From contig NC_035449.2 in the NCBI RefSeq assembly GCF_002127325.2, forward strand, positions 77,352,693-77,416,692: a stretch of 64,000 nt of DNA. The letters are read 5' to 3'. The notes below the pieces were generated by a model, which worked only from the letters and a program-made list of their open reading frames with translations, was not told the DNA's origin and did not search any database. Numbering within the stretch: the stretch's first letter is position 1; each line of letters begins with the position of its first letter. Below, in pieces: positions 32,509-44,443 of the stretch. Origin of the DNA: Helianthus annuus (taxonomy: Eukaryota; Streptophyta; Magnoliopsida; Asterales; Asteraceae). The position numbers and the translations under genes are program-made.

Positions 32509-33486
32509 CTATTCTTTTTGAGAAGAAGCAGGAGGAGTTTGAGGCTCAGGTTGAGATCTTTCTACCATCTGCTGTGAGGAAGTAGCAGCAGTGGTTTCTG
32601 GTGACTTTTGTGTTGCCACGGCCAGTTGCTCTGAGATCTCATCTTCCAGAGTTGCCTTTGTTTTAGGTTTGGGGGGCTTTTGTGTTTTCTTTTGTTTTGG
32701 TCTTTTGGTGGATTTAGGTGTGGGTTTCACAGCAGTTGTTTTGCTGCTGTGATCACCTTGAGCAGTGGGCTCAGCAACAGGTGCCTGAGGAGCAGTGGAA
32801 CCTGCTAATGTCTGCTCAGGAGCCTCTGCTTGTGTTTTGGAAGATGGTTTTGATAGCCTTGTAAAAGTTTCAGGTGTAAGGCCATTTATTTGTAAAGGTT
32901 CACCCTTGATAAGCACATGAGCATTATCCTTTGCAAATTTCTTTTGAAAATAAAAGCTTAGGAACCTTGGAAATAGTAAAAATGATTTTTCAGAAACATT
33001 TTTTACCAAGTCATCAAATATCTCCTGGGAGTAGTTAAAGTTTTCCCCATGCAATATAGCATAACCCAGGTATTGGATCTTCAATGGAATTTCACTCAAA
33101 GCAGTGGTCTTATTAGAAACACATATTAAGAGGGCATACCATCTTTCTATAAAATCTGTTTGATACTCTATTTTAGGAAAAGAAGTTTTACCTTGAAGAT
33201 CATCCAGTTCAAAAACTTCAGATAGAGTTTGTGGTGTGATTTTAACTGAATTACCCTTTATCGAGGAATTGATGGCTATGGGTGTTTTATCTTGAGATTC
33301 AATTGTAGCATTCTTCCAAGGTTCTCTCTGGGTTGCCAGGTAAACCGGAGCATCAAAAGTCAGCAAAGTTTTGTACTTTGAAGACGAAAGAGCATCAACA
33401 ACTGAATCGAAAGTTTCGATGTGACTTGGTTTTGTCAATAGACCTAAGTAGTTGTGAGGAGCTTTGAATGGGATTTCTATGGCCAT
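32509..33486 (-). CDS. Extra ORF of Copia B, N-terminal part
   Basis: A 325-residue frame with its ATG at 33484-33486 (MAIEIPFKAPHNYLG). The first 210 residues look like a folded domain: FDAPVYLATQREPWKNA, GNSVKITPQTLSEVFELDD, IQYLGYAILHGENFNYS and FLLFPRFLSFYF. The rest is a proline-, threonine- and lysine-rich linker. The frame ends at a TAG (32509-32511) where the copy at 62846-63685 reads through, so this is a nonsense change. From memory, proteins with this N-terminal pattern are frequent in composite-family predicted proteomes under misleading names; I cannot verify that here. The function is unknown. Confidence 0.78.
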   Translation of the reverse strand: MAIEIPFKAPHNYLGLLTKPSHIETFDSVVDALSSSKYKTLLTFDAPVYLATQREPWKNATIESQDKTPIAINSSIKGNSVKITPQTLSEVFELDDLQGKTSFPKIEYQTDFIERWYALLICVSNKTTALSEIPLKIQYLGYAILHGENFNYSQEIFDDLVKNVSEKSFLLFPRFLSFYFQKKFAKDNAHVLIKGEPLQINGLTPETFTRLSKPSSKTQAEAPEQTLAGSTAPQAPVAEPTAQGDHSSKTTAVKPTPKSTKRPKQKKTQKPPKPKTKATLEDEISEQLAVATQKSPETTAATSSQQMVERSQPEPQTPPASSQKE

Positions 33487-34060
33487 TTGAGTGAATTTGT
33501 GAGAAGATGAAGACGGTGATTTGAGTATTTGTGCGAGAGGAAGATGATGATGAATTATTTGAGAGAAATGGATGATAACTGCTTTGAGAAAGGAATTTTG
33601 TATTCGATTCGACAGTAAAAACCCTGTTTGGGGGTTTTGATCGGGGTTTTATAGAGAAAAAGTGAATGCTGACGTGGCAGCGGTTACAAAAGATTTGACC
33701 GCTATGTACTGTCCACGTGCCAACCTCTGATGAATAATGGAAGACAGTTGTTTTAGGAAACCACTGATATAGCAAGATCAGTGGTTGCAACGGTTATAAT
33801 GAGAACAATGGGTGACTTTAGCTATCAGTGGATAAAACACTGATTTTGAACAAAAGTGATTACCAAGGAAATGAGAGAACAGAGGTTGCCTTTCAACAGT
33901 GGACAACTTTTAGCAAAACAGATGTTTGAAACAAAATAGTGGTTATGGTAGACTTTTAAGGATTTAATGAAAATTTCATTTTTAGCTATTTAAGGATGGA
34001 TTTTTTATTTTCTGAAAACATTTTAATGCTTTTATTCATAGAAAAACAGGATGTTGCCTG

Positions 34061-37000
34061 TTATTCCATGTTCAGCATGCCAATCCTAGAGATCAAGCTC
34101 TCAAAGGTAGATGTGTCTAATGCTTTTGTTAGCACATCTGCCAGCTGATCCTTAGTTGGAACATGGTGCAGAAAAATCAAACCTTTTTCATAGCAATCCC
34201 TCACAAAGTGATGTCTGATATCAATGTGCTTGGTGGTTGAATGTGAAACTAGATTTTTGATGATATTTTCTGCTGCCTGACTGTCCAACATGAGTGGTGT
34301 CTTTAGGGCAGTGATACCAAAATCGAGCAATTGATTTTGAAGCCAAAGCAGTTGGGCTGTACAGCTTGCAGCAGCTATATACTTTGCCTCAGCAGTGGAT
34401 ATTGAAACAGCTGCTTGCTTTTTTGCTTTGCCAAGATACAAAGCAATCACCTAGAAATTGGCACCCTCCTGAAGTGGACTTCCTTGTTGTGTTACATCCA
34501 GCAAAGTCATTATCTGAGAAACCTGAAAGCTTGATATTTACATTAGCTGGATACCAGATACCAAGTGTGGGAGCACCTTTGAGGTATCTGAATATCCTTT
34601 TTACAGCAATGAGGTCAGACTTTCTAGGGGCTGATTGGGATCTTGCACAAACACATGTTGCAAACATGATGTCTGGCCTAGATGCAGTTAGGTACAATAA
34701 AGACCCAATCATGATTCTATATAGTGTTTGATCCACCAAATCATCCTTTTCATCAGATATGACTATCTTTGTGGTTGCAATGGGTGTACTGCATGGTTTG
34801 CAATCATCCATCTCAAATTTCTTTAAAAGTTCTTTGGCATACTTACCTTGATGGATGAATGTACCATTTTGCAGTTGCTTTACTTGGAGACCAAGAAAGC
34901 ACTGAAGTTCACCCATTGCACTCATCTCAAACTCAGCTGTCATGAGTTGTCTGAACTCTTCACACATTTTATTACATGTGCTTCCAAAAATGATGTCATC
35001 CACATAGATCTGGACAATCATCAAGTCTTTCCCTCTCCATTTTAAAAACAGTGTTTTGTCTATTTTACCTCTTGTGAAACCAATGGAAAGAAGAAAAGTG
35101 GAAAGAGTTTCATACCAGGCTCTAGGTGCTTGTTTCAAGCCATACAAAGCTTTATTTAGCTTGTAGACATGATTTGGATAAAATGGATCCTCAAAGCTGG
35201 AGGTTGACAAACATATACCTCTTCTTGAATCTTACTATAGAGGAAAGCACATTTGATATCCATTTGATACACCTTTATGTTGTGGTTGATAGCAAAGGCC
35301 AGGAACAGTCTGATAGCTTCCAATCTTGCTACAGGGGCAAAAGTTTCATCATAATCAATGAACTCTTCCTGTCTGTAACCTTGAACCACTAGCCTTGCTT
35401 TATTCTTGACAAAAATGCCCCTTTCATCAGTTTTGTTTTTTAAGACCCATTTTGTGCCAATAGGACTTACACCCTCTGGCAGTGGTACAAGCTCCCATAC
35501 TTGTTGTCTTTTAAACTGTTGGAGCTCCTCCTTATGGGTTACTTTGTTCAACAACTGTTGAGGTAGCAGTGGTTGAGCTTTGATAGCTGTTTTGAACATC
35601 TGCTACTCTACCATTTGATACAGACTTTTGTTGTAGAATGATGACTTCATATCCATAGTCTGATGGAGAATCTTGTGATGGACCTGCACTGTTAGTCTTG
35701 ACAGCAGTATTTTCAAAAGTAAATTTATCAAGATCAAACAATTCTGCAGGATTTGCAGGGATTTTCATTGAAGAAAGTTCATTGAACTTTACATTCAAAG
35801 TCTCTTCCACTGTTTTGGTCCTTGTGTTAAACACTTTGTAGGCCTTAGCAGTGGTTGAGTATCCCAAATGATATCCACTGTCTACTTTGGCTGCAAATTT
35901 TGAAATTGAGTCTTTTAAATTCAAAATAAAGCATGGGCAGCCAAATAATTTAAAGTATGAGATCAGTGGTTTGATTTTATACAGCAGTTTATAGGTAGTC
36001 TTTTGATGCCTGGGGTTGATTAAAACTTTGTTCTGAACATAGCAAGCAATGTTTACTGCCTCTGCCCAGAAAGTTAATGGCAAACCTGAATCTGCAAGCA
36101 TGGTTCTGGCAGCCTCAATCAAAGTCCTGTTCTTTCTCTCAACAACCCCATTTTGTTCTGGTGTCCTTGGAATACTGTACTGCCTTACAATACTTTTGAC
36201 ACACAAAACTCATCCAACTCCCTATTTCTAAACTCTGTGCCATTGTCACTCCTGAAGACTTTTACTGGCAAGTCAAATTGCTTTTCAACCTGTGTCACAA
36301 AGTCTTGCAAAATGCCTGCAGTCTCATCTTTGGAATGTAAGAAATAAGTCCATGTAAACCTAGAAAAGTCATCTACAATCACCAAACAGTATCTTTTCTT
36401 TTTGAGACTCATGACTTTAACTGGGGCCAAACAGATCCATGTGCAGCATTTGCAAACACTTGGTTGTTTTGGACTCTTCAATGAACTTAAATGAACTTTT
36501 ATGTTGTTTTCCTTTTAAGCAGGAGACACAATGCTCAAGACAGGTGAACAATTTTTGAGGTAAACCTCTTACTAACCCCTGTTTTGACAAAGCAGTGATT
36601 GTCTTGAGATTTGTGTGCCCCAATCTCCTGTGCCATTATTCTGTCTCTTTCTTAGAGGCAGCTGAGAACAGACAGGCATCAGTCCTAGGGCTCTCTTTTG
36701 ACATATCAACTACATAAACATTGCCACTCCTTTGAGCAACAAGTTGGGGTTTTCCATTTTTTAATATTTCTTCAATCTTTTTAACCATTTCTGGTCCAAC
36801 AATCCTTTGTGAAGAATGAGCCATAGCCCTTATCACTCATTTGTGAGACACTCAGGAGGTTGAATTTTAGATTGTCTATTAGATTGACATTTTCAAATTT
36901 AACATTACCAGACTGAACTGTACCAGACCCCATCACCTTCCCTTTACTATTATTGCCAAAGGATATATCACCCCCTCGATGGATTTTGAAATCTTTGAGT

Positions 37001-37083
37001 AGGGCTCTACATCCTGTCATGTGCCTAGAGCCTCCACTATCTATATACCAAAGACTATCTAAGCATGCAGAAGCTCCCTGCAT
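34061..37083 (-). pseudogene. pol: Copia B pol, broken into at least eight frames
   Basis: In order on the minus strand: protease-like box YIDSGGSRHMTGC (36781-37083); GAG-pre-integrase MGHTNLKTITAL and CVSCLKGKQHK (36417-36623); integrase core with MDLFGPS, LVIVDDFSRFTW and FRSDNGTEFRN (36185-36481) and then PRTPEQNGVVERKNRTLIE (35532-36206); reverse transcriptase KWVLKNKTDERG and FAPVARLEAIRLFLAF (35156-35599), then ALYGLKQAPRAWYE and IYVDDIIFGS (34389-35210); RNase H STAEAKYIAAAS and KHIDIRHHFVRDC (34061-34450). Frame changes occur at nearly every junction. Note GGSR in place of the usual GASR at the protease site. The protein cannot be produced as it stands. Confidence 0.93.
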
Positions 37084-37097
37084 ATGAAGTAAAAGGA

Positions 37098-38064
37098 TTA
37101 GTTCATTAGGGTTTCCAAAGCCAATAAGGCTTTGGATGGGGTCTCAACAGTGTCGGTGTTATGTTCAGGTGGGTGGACAGTGGTTAGCTCAGGGGTTTGA
37201 ACATTTTTTGGAATGTTTTTCTCTAACCACTGTTGGGGGTCTTGCCCTATCATCTGCTGATAACCAAAAGGATGCCTGTTCACTCTTGGTTTAGAAGGTT
37301 TTTTGTAAACCTCATACACATGTGGAATCCTTTGGTATGGTGGTTGACCTTTACCTCTTCGGTATTGGTTAGCATGGGGTGCATCAGTCACCTGAACATC
37401 TCTTTTAACAGAAGTTTGGTTCAGCTGTTTGAACTGGCACAAACAGTGGTTGATTCTTGGTGAACTTGACAGATGATTGTGATGAACTCATTGGTGTTTT
37501 TGACATGTATTCTTCCTTTTTGACCTCAAAAGATTTCAAATACACAAACTGCTGAGTAGAATGGTTGTTTTTACCACAAATGGTGCAACTCTGTGAAGGC
37601 TCAATGGTACTTGTTTTGTTAAGATCATAAGCTTTTAAATGAAAACAATCCTTGGTCAGGTGATTTTTCTTTTCACAAAAGTCACAAAACAAGTTTTGAA
37701 TCTTTTCTCTTTTCTTCCTCTTTTCAGACTCCTTTGCAACAGAGTTTTGAACCACCGTTGGGATGTCCTTAAGAGGAATGACCTTTGCCTTGGGAGCTTT
37801 TACACCATCAATGGTTGAGAAGTCCATTGGTTTGAAATTTTCAAGAATGTCACACTCATCTAACCATGTGGGTTTAAATTGGTATTTCTCAATCTCCTCA
37901 AAAGTTGAGGATCCCACAAATCTTTCCAAAGTGATTTTGTTACCAAGTTTGTCAGTTATTTTAACTTCTTGGCCATTCTCATTGGTTGGTATGATTTCAA
38001 CAGAACCAGCTTGATTTGCAACAGTGTTTTCAACTTGGTCATTTTTCCTAAACCCTATGCCAAA
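37098..38064 (-). pseudogene. Copia B gag, C-terminal part with zinc-finger-like motifs
   Basis: Frames 37405-37929 and 37098-37442 continue gag after the coiled coil. The first holds a CCHC knuckle CDFCEKKNHLTKDC and a second, incomplete one, CTICGKNNHSTQQF, in which the last cysteine is replaced. The second frame contains YQRIPHVYEVYKK and leads to the protease. The arrangement parallels the second zinc knuckle of the Copia A gag. Confidence 0.75.
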
Positions 38065-38066
38065 TT

Positions 38067-39455
38067 TTACATTACTTTCAAGCTATTTTTCAAGCATAAT
38101 TTCATAACCTTTGCAGGATTCCACCCATTTTCACAAGTGATTTGGGTGGCTTCCAACTCCTTTTTACAGGCTTGATATTTTTCTATCATAGCCTGGAGTT
38201 GGTCCTTGGTTATGCTATGCTCTTGTTTGAGACTGCAGATTTCATTATCTTTTTCAGCCAACTTGATTTTCAGTTCTTTTAAAGACTTTTCAAATTGAAC
38301 TTCATCATTTAAAATTCTATCCCTAAGGTTTTCATTCACCTCTTTAATGTTAGCAAATGCTATGATGCATTTGTCTGAACACAGATTTTGGAGAACCTGA
38401 GATGATACCTTACCTGCAGCCATCATGGCACAGTCACAAACATGCTTTTCCTCATCAGTCACCTTCTCTTCCTTTTCACCATGTTTCTTTTCTTCTTGTT
38501 CAGACCAAGGGTCAGATAGTGGTTCCAACAGGGGTTTTGAACTTTCTTCCAACAGTATTTCTTCAGCAACATCAGTAACCACTGCTTCAGCAAGTTCATC
38601 CACTGTTTCAGCACTTGACTGTCCTTCTTCAGTTTCCAGCCCTTCTGGTATTGACTCCAATGCCATAAAACAAAATTCATTATTAGAAGCATCATTAGTA
38701 GCATAGAGTGCAAAATTTTCATCACCTAGCTCATCAGGTAAGCTGCTCCAGTCAACAAAGCCTTGGGTGAAAAAGCTTTGCTGATCTGGTTGAACCACTG
38801 CTGGTGGTGCAGCTTGTTGTGGTGCAACTGGTTGCACTTGAACCCGAGGGACAGGAGCTTGAACATACTGAATTTGCTGGACAGTGGTTTGAACATAATG
38901 CATAGGAACAGGGTTTGCATAATGAGCAGTGTTAACATGGGCAGCAGGGGTATAATGGGAATACTGCACAGTGCTTTGACTATTTTGTGGTCTTGGACTA
39001 GGGTGAGTGATAATAGGTCCATTGGTTTGACTCCTACATTCCCTAGCAAAGTGACCTAGCCTGTTGCACTTGTAGCATTTAATTTTTGACTTGTCCAACC
39101 CTACTTTTAAATTCCCATGCAACCCTGGGAATTTCCTCCCTGTCCTTTTGTAAAACTTGCTTGTTCTAACACTTAGCAGTGCAAGCTGGTGCAAAATATC
39201 CATTTCCTCTAAATCAACTGGATCAAAATGCTGAAGGTCATTGAGTTCAAAGCACAGATTATCAGAGTTCTGGCTTTCTCCATTTGCTGTGAAAGCATAA
39301 TTGGATGAATGAGGATCAGAGTTGAAGTTACCACCGGCAGTTATGTCAATAAAATGATCAAAACTCTGATCCTTACTACTGCCAGACTCTTCCTGACCCA
39401 ACAGAGCTGTGTTGGCAAATGAGTAGTCATCTGCAACTTTACCAGACTCTTGCAA
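38067..39455 (-). pseudogene. gag: Copia B gag, middle part: zinc knuckle and coiled coil
   Basis: A 462-residue frame with the CCHC knuckle CYKCNRLGHFAREC (near 39035-39080). A proline/glutamine-rich stretch follows, then an acidic region, and a coiled coil that includes LKELKIKLAEKDNEICSLK and LQAMIEKYQACKKELEATQ. It joins the upstream fragment through a frameshift near 39457-39465 and is cut by a stop at 38067. Confidence 0.82.
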
Positions 39456-40129
39456 CTTCTTTTATGGTTTAACTCCCTTTCATAGGTTAGGAGTCTACAG
39501 TGAAACTGGGTCAGTGTCAGATCTTTGAATTCAACAGAGTTTCTAGTCACAAAAGCAATTGTATCCCATTTTTCAGGGAGTGGCCTAAGAAACCTGCTAT
39601 TTTGTGCTGATTTAGTAAATTCAACCTTAACAAGTTTTAGTTCACTCATGAGACAACTAAATCGCTCGAACTATTCTGTTAATGATTCACCCTTAATGTG
39701 ACAAAATGTTTCATACTGTTGGTTCAAAATTTCCCTGTTGTTTTCAAGCACTTCTTCAGTCCCCCCAAATTGTTCCTTAAGTGCATCCCATAATTCTTTG
39801 GCACTGTTATAGTGTAACAGTCCAACATAAATTTCATTGGGTAAACTAGATGCAACAATGCTAAATGCCTTAGCATCCAGTTCAAACTTTTGATAATCGA
39901 GATCCGTATAGTTCTCAACTATCTTAGGAACAAAAACCTTTAGATCCTCAGCACTCGGCACCATTGGAACATGTGGTCCAAAGACAACCGATCTCCAACA
40001 TCCGGTATTCTGTTGAGCAAGGATGTGACCCATCCTTCTCTCCCAGATGTGGTACTCATATCGTTTCAACATGGGTGGTTTGAGAAGTGAACCGATGTTA
40101 TTGTTAGCATCTTGTGATTGTGACGTCAT
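39341..40129 (-). pseudogene. gag: Copia B gag, N-terminal part
   Basis: It starts at the ATG 40127-40129 (MTSQSQDANNNIGSLLKPP). The gag blocks KRYEYHIWERRMGHILAQQ, WRSVVFGPHVP and NSAKELWDALKEQFGGTEE are clear. An in-frame TAG at 39671-39673 splits it; the same frame then resumes with RFLRPLPEKWDTIAF (the conserved LPxxW region of Copia gag) and FHCRLLTYERELN before the frameshift near 39460. Confidence 0.85.
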
Positions 40130-40278
40130 CCTGGTTGTTTTATAGGTACTGATTAATCAACTTTGTTCGCGATTAAACCTTACTTTGTTTTTCAACGAAA
40201 CGAACAATTATAAGTATCAACGATTGTGAGCTGAACTTTTACGTCAAAATGATTGTTAGATCAAATTTGACTGTCCTA

Positions 40279-40290
40279 GCTCTGATACCA
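40279..40290 (-). other. Primer binding site of Copia B (initiator Met tRNA)
   Basis: The minus strand reads TGGTATCAGAGC, two bases from the 5' LTR. Confidence 0.92.
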
Positions 40291-40292
40291 AT

Positions 40293-41025
40293 TGTTAGGA
40301 TCTGAGTCTCTTTTTGATTGTGCTTTCGTTTGAGAATTAAGAAGATGAACAAGTAAATGCAGCGGAATTAAAATGGAAATAAACTTTGCACACAATCAAA
40401 CAGGAGAAATGCTTTAAACATACAAGTTTAACATTGAACCGAATGATTGAATTTGTTTCAAACTTCAATTACAATTTTGCATGCATGTATCACAAACTCC
40501 CCCTCAGCCTGAACTCACGACAATTTGCTCGTACAGAATGACAAGTGATGAAAGAGCTGATAGAACAGTACAGGGTACTGTTCTATTTATAGGAACGAGC
40601 AAACCACTGAAGCATCTTGGCTGACGTCACCATGAAAGTGACATCTAACCTCCTAACAACCTGTAACTACTGATCTAATACAACTACTGCTTGCTAACTA
40701 CTGATTACATTACAATACAATACAATGAATAAACAAACTACTGCTTCCCATTCCACTGTTGTGACTCCAGCAGTACTTTATGTCTTCAGTAGTGCTTGAC
40801 CCAGATCAGTAGATTGAGCATCAGTGTTAGTCTTCAACAGTTCTTTAATCATCAGCAGTTGTTGAAGGACAAATGTTGTAGACGAGCAGTACATAGAGGT
40901 CATCAGTTGTTTAGCCACTTTCAAAGGGAGAGAATGAATACAAACATCTGTTTATTCTGGATCCACTGCTCTGGTCTGGTTTTGGCTTTAATTAACTGTT
41001 CCTTTGATAGGGTTCAATCCCAACA
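40293..41025 (-). repeat. 5' LTR of Copia B
   Basis: A 733-bp LTR, TGTTAGGATC to AATCCCAACA, followed by the duplication GAAAC. Confidence 0.93.
40581..40593 (-). promoter_or_regulatory. TATA box of Copia B 5' LTR
   Basis: The minus strand reads CCTATAAATAGAA. The same box is found in the other B-family LTRs (near 29037-29049 and 60090-60102). Confidence 0.65.
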
Positions 41026-41030
41026 GAAAC

Positions 41031-41779
41031 CATGGTCCTCTTTTCCATTTTCTAAGATTTTTTTTTCCTTTTTCTTTAGATAAAAATAAATTAAATAAAT
41101 AAGGGGATAGTGGTTTTGGTCATGACCACACCCTTAGGGTAGTGGTTTTGGATGATTAGAGGTGGGTGACATGACGCTGATGTAAAGGATCATAATGGTT
41201 GTGTGGGTTATGATCACACCCTATAACCTAATAGTAATAGTGTTAATGATTTTTACTTAATTATCTAATTTTGTAACATGTTCATGTGATGTCCAAGAGT
41301 TTGGTTTATTTGGTGTTGTGGGACCCTAACTACTTATGTATTTTCAATATTTGGAACTTTCTTTTATCCAATACAAGACACCCGGCACTAATGATTCATC
41401 GTTCCTTCTACACACGACTTCACAGTTCACACTTCCTTACAACCACTAATTTTTGTTTTTATTTATTTATTAAATATTTTAATTGCCCTACCAAATAATT
41501 CCAAATTTTCATTCCTACTCAAACTATAAATTGCTAATTGCTTACACACGGTTGAACGAATATATAATGAATAAGTTTGTGATAAAAAAGAGTTCAAAAA
41601 GTTTAGGAACCAAAAATCAAACAGAATTTAACACAACATGAACAGAAAAGAATTTAAACTTTTTAAAAGATGATCAGTTAGGAACCAAAAATCAAACATA
41701 ATTTAACACAACAAGAAGAACAGAAAAGAATTTAAAAATTTTAAAAGATGATCAGTTTAGATAAATTAAATTAAATTAT
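41031..41779. other. Intergenic stretch, no gene
   Basis: AT-rich sequence flanking Copia B. Related blocks GGTCATGACCACACCC (about 41118) and GTTATGATCACACCC (about 41208) suggest a small degraded MITE, not resolved. A tandem duplication lies at 41604-41757. Confidence 0.5.
41604..41757. repeat. Two-copy tandem repeat of about 77 bp
   Basis: Two adjacent near-identical units, each starting TTAGGAACCAAAAATCAAAC and ending TTTTAAAAGATGATCAG, differ by a few substitutions and a short AGA insertion. Confidence 0.8.
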
Positions 41780-42123
41780 AGGGCAAGGTTCAATTAAAAA
41801 CTCCTTTTATCTTGAAAACTCGAAAACTAACTAAAAAAAATCAAAAAACATACCAATTTTTTTTTACTAATTTTCGCTAGTTTTTGTATATAAAAAAATT
41901 CAAAAAAAAAAAAAATTGTAGTGCACATGTGCATTATATGTGTACTACACATGTGTATTATTGCACATGTGCACTACAATTTTTTTTAAAAAATATTTTT
42001 TTATATACAAAAAATAGCGATTTTTAATAAAAAGTTGTAAAAAAAAATTGGTATGTTTTTTTAGGCTTTTTAGTTAGTTTTCGAGTTTTCACGATAAAAG
42101 GAGTTTTCACTTGAACCCTCCCC
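41780..42123. mobile_element. Foldback MITE (about 340-bp near-palindrome)
   Basis: The left arm (GGTTCAATTAAAAACTCC ... GAAAACTAACT ... ACATACCAATTTTTTTTT) is the reverse complement of the right arm, with arms of about 150 bp. The centre, 41930-41975, holds TGCACATGTGCA twice and ACACATGTGT once. There is no coding sequence. Part of the same family recurs at 57850-57965. Confidence 0.75.
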
Positions 42124-42258
42124 TATATATATAGGGGAATTATAGAGAGAAAACTCACTTGAGTTAAGAAAACTCAAGAAAACTTATGTAACAAACCTTT
42201 TCTTAAAAAAAACAGAGAATGTAAGTTACATGTTATCGAACAATTTGCAACAAAAAAA

Positions 42259-44443
42259 TGTAACGCTCGTCTTATTTATTTATTTATTATTTTATTATAA
42301 AAGGCGCACCTTTCGAAAACAAAAATGCATTTCTACTAAAAACATAGTTAATAGCTAAATTGTACATCGTCATAGGGTATTAAGATAACCAACTACATAG
42401 TTTAAACATTCAGGATTTTATAGTGTTTACATAACAACATTATCTAAACATAATTAGATTAGTGCGTAAGCTTCAAAACTTGTGTTCGGTTCTTAATTTC
42501 ACGCTTGATCGGCATCCGAAATGATATGAGCATCACCTAAGGTCAAAACCACATCAATAATTAGTTTTGACAATGTTAAAATAGGCCTAAACAAACCCCA
42601 ACAGCACAGGCATAACAAAAAAATAAAAATCCTAATTTTAGGTCTGTCGCGCCACGCGACAGACTCAAGTTGACCCTTCGCGTGCCGCAGGCGGCCCCGC
42701 GTGTCGCGCCAGAATTGAGTTTCCCCGTCGCGTGGCGCGGGGGAGTACGTTTTCCAGCAGGTTCAGTTTTTGGACCTGCATATTTGCCCAGCTCCGGATT
42801 TTGTCATAATTCAATATTTAAACAAGCATAACTTCCTATCTATTTGTCCGTTTTTGCCGATTCTTTTTCCTATGTGTCCGTATTAAAATTACGGATCTAA
42901 CCATATGAATATTGCGTAACGAAACCCGGATTATGAACGAATGGTCCACAAAATCCTTGTTCCGATAATTCGACCCATTAACTATGTGTGCATATTGTCT
43001 ACCAATCTATTCTTTTGGCATTTTAGACTTATCCACCCATTCCCCGGGCTTGTAATTATTGACATATCTGTACCATTACATTGCTTTACGCTAGCATCAA
43101 GATTTCATGCTCGTTTTCTCAAATTCAAGCATGCCACTTCTTGCAATTGATTTTTATCGTTCATCCCGAATACTCGGATTTGTAAACTAACATGGCATAA
43201 CCAATCCATTGGCATATTGCCATCTAACACTAGCATTATATGAGACTTTCAAGTCTCCACACACATGACCATTTTTAAGACATTGTTTTGACCCCTTTAG
43301 TGGTCGAGTGAAAACCATCACTTTAATGACAAGCCAAACCATTTCCAACCATTATTATGACCCGTTTGACTGTCGAGTGAGCTTCGCCACTTCATTGACA
43401 CACCAAATGCGTATACTACACTATGACACCATTAACACACTAAATCCAAACGTTTATGCACAATGTAACGGGACTAAAGCCACGTACCTTCAAAGCACCC
43501 CCTACAGTCGCGCATCGCCATCGGCTTGTCTACTTGACGCTCCGGTTTCCTTTCCTATAGAGTTCAACCACAACCCGTTTAGAACTCTTTTACTTAACAT
43601 ATAACGCATAGTTCGCCATAACTCTACAAACATGCATTTTAGCTCAAATTTCCAGTTTTAAGTCTTCTTTTAGGCATTTTCACAAACACCTTAAGCGCAT
43701 AATTTCTTATAATCTATCATTAAGTTCATAACTTTTATTCAGCCAAGATTAACATCAATTGGGCAAAATTTACACAAATTTTAACATCAACATTTCAGAA
43801 ATTACTTCATAAAACTCGGATTACACTAGAACAAGAATCACAATCCTAGTGTTTATCATGTTTCTACAAAACCCATTAATCACCTACAAGGGTGATTATG
43901 AATCTCACAAGTATTAAGCAAAATTTTAACAAGAAATCATCTAGGGTTTATCCCTGGACATCATATTACTCCAATTTCATCCGTACAACACTCATGCAAC
44001 ATCAATTTCGAATTTCCTATGTTCATTCAGAAATTTAAATGGAAATTTTCTACAAAATTTACATACCTTATGATCCCTTCACTGAGGTGATCACTAATCT
44101 ATGTTCGGATTTTGATTTGGGACTGAATTTGGTCTTTAATTTTAATCAAATAACATGAACTTAGGGTTTTGGAGAAGTCCTGGTCGCCCCCTCTGTGTTT
44201 GATCGAACCAGCACACACAATGTGTGTTTTGTGTTTAAAAATTGTTTTTATTATAATTAGTTTCAATTTAAACACCTTTGGTCCCTCTAATTTCCTGTAG
44301 TTCATATTTTGAGTGTTTTAACCCACTTATGAGTTACTACAAGACTTGTAACTAACTGGGTTATTTAGTCCTAGTTAGTTTGTTCTTGTTTATTTAATAC
44401 TTTATAATTCTAATATAAAGCTTTCTATTTTCGGGGTGTTACA
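42259..44443 (-). repeat. 3' LTR of chromovirus C
   Basis: A 2,185-bp LTR, TGTAACGCTC to GGTGTTACA. It has GC-rich inverted repeats near 42645-42735 (TCGCGCCACGCGA and relatives). It adjoins the polypurine tract. Confidence 0.93.

Larger units (their letters stand above)
28750..41025 (-). mobile_element. Complete but decayed Ty1/Copia element B with extra ORF
   Basis: The element runs from TGTTAGGATC to AATCCCAACA between LTRs of 728 and 733 bp, with the exact duplication GAAAC (28745-28749, 41026-41030). Minus-strand order: 5' LTR, Met tRNA primer site, gag, protease, integrase, reverse transcriptase, RNase H, an extra ORF of about 1,200 codons, polypurine tract, 3' LTR. The LTRs differ at about 35 positions by eye (near 5%), so it is much older than Copia A. 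Gag and pol carry many stops and frameshifts. Long gag and a gene downstream of pol suggest a Sirevirus relative. Confidence 0.95.

Noticed and set aside
32509..33486. Env-like glycoprotein in Copia B
   Set aside because: Position fits, but no signal peptide, transmembrane segment, cysteine pattern or glycosylation-rich domain is visible, so I do not call it envelope.
33395..33790. 131-residue frame upstream of the extra ORF N-terminus
   Set aside because: It overlaps the extra ORF in another frame and covers its untranslated leader; low-complexity Ser/His/Phe content with no counterpart in the other copies.
41100..41230. MITE with terminal inverted repeats flanking GGTCATGACC
   Set aside because: The similar blocks lie in the same direction rather than inverted, and no target duplication was found.
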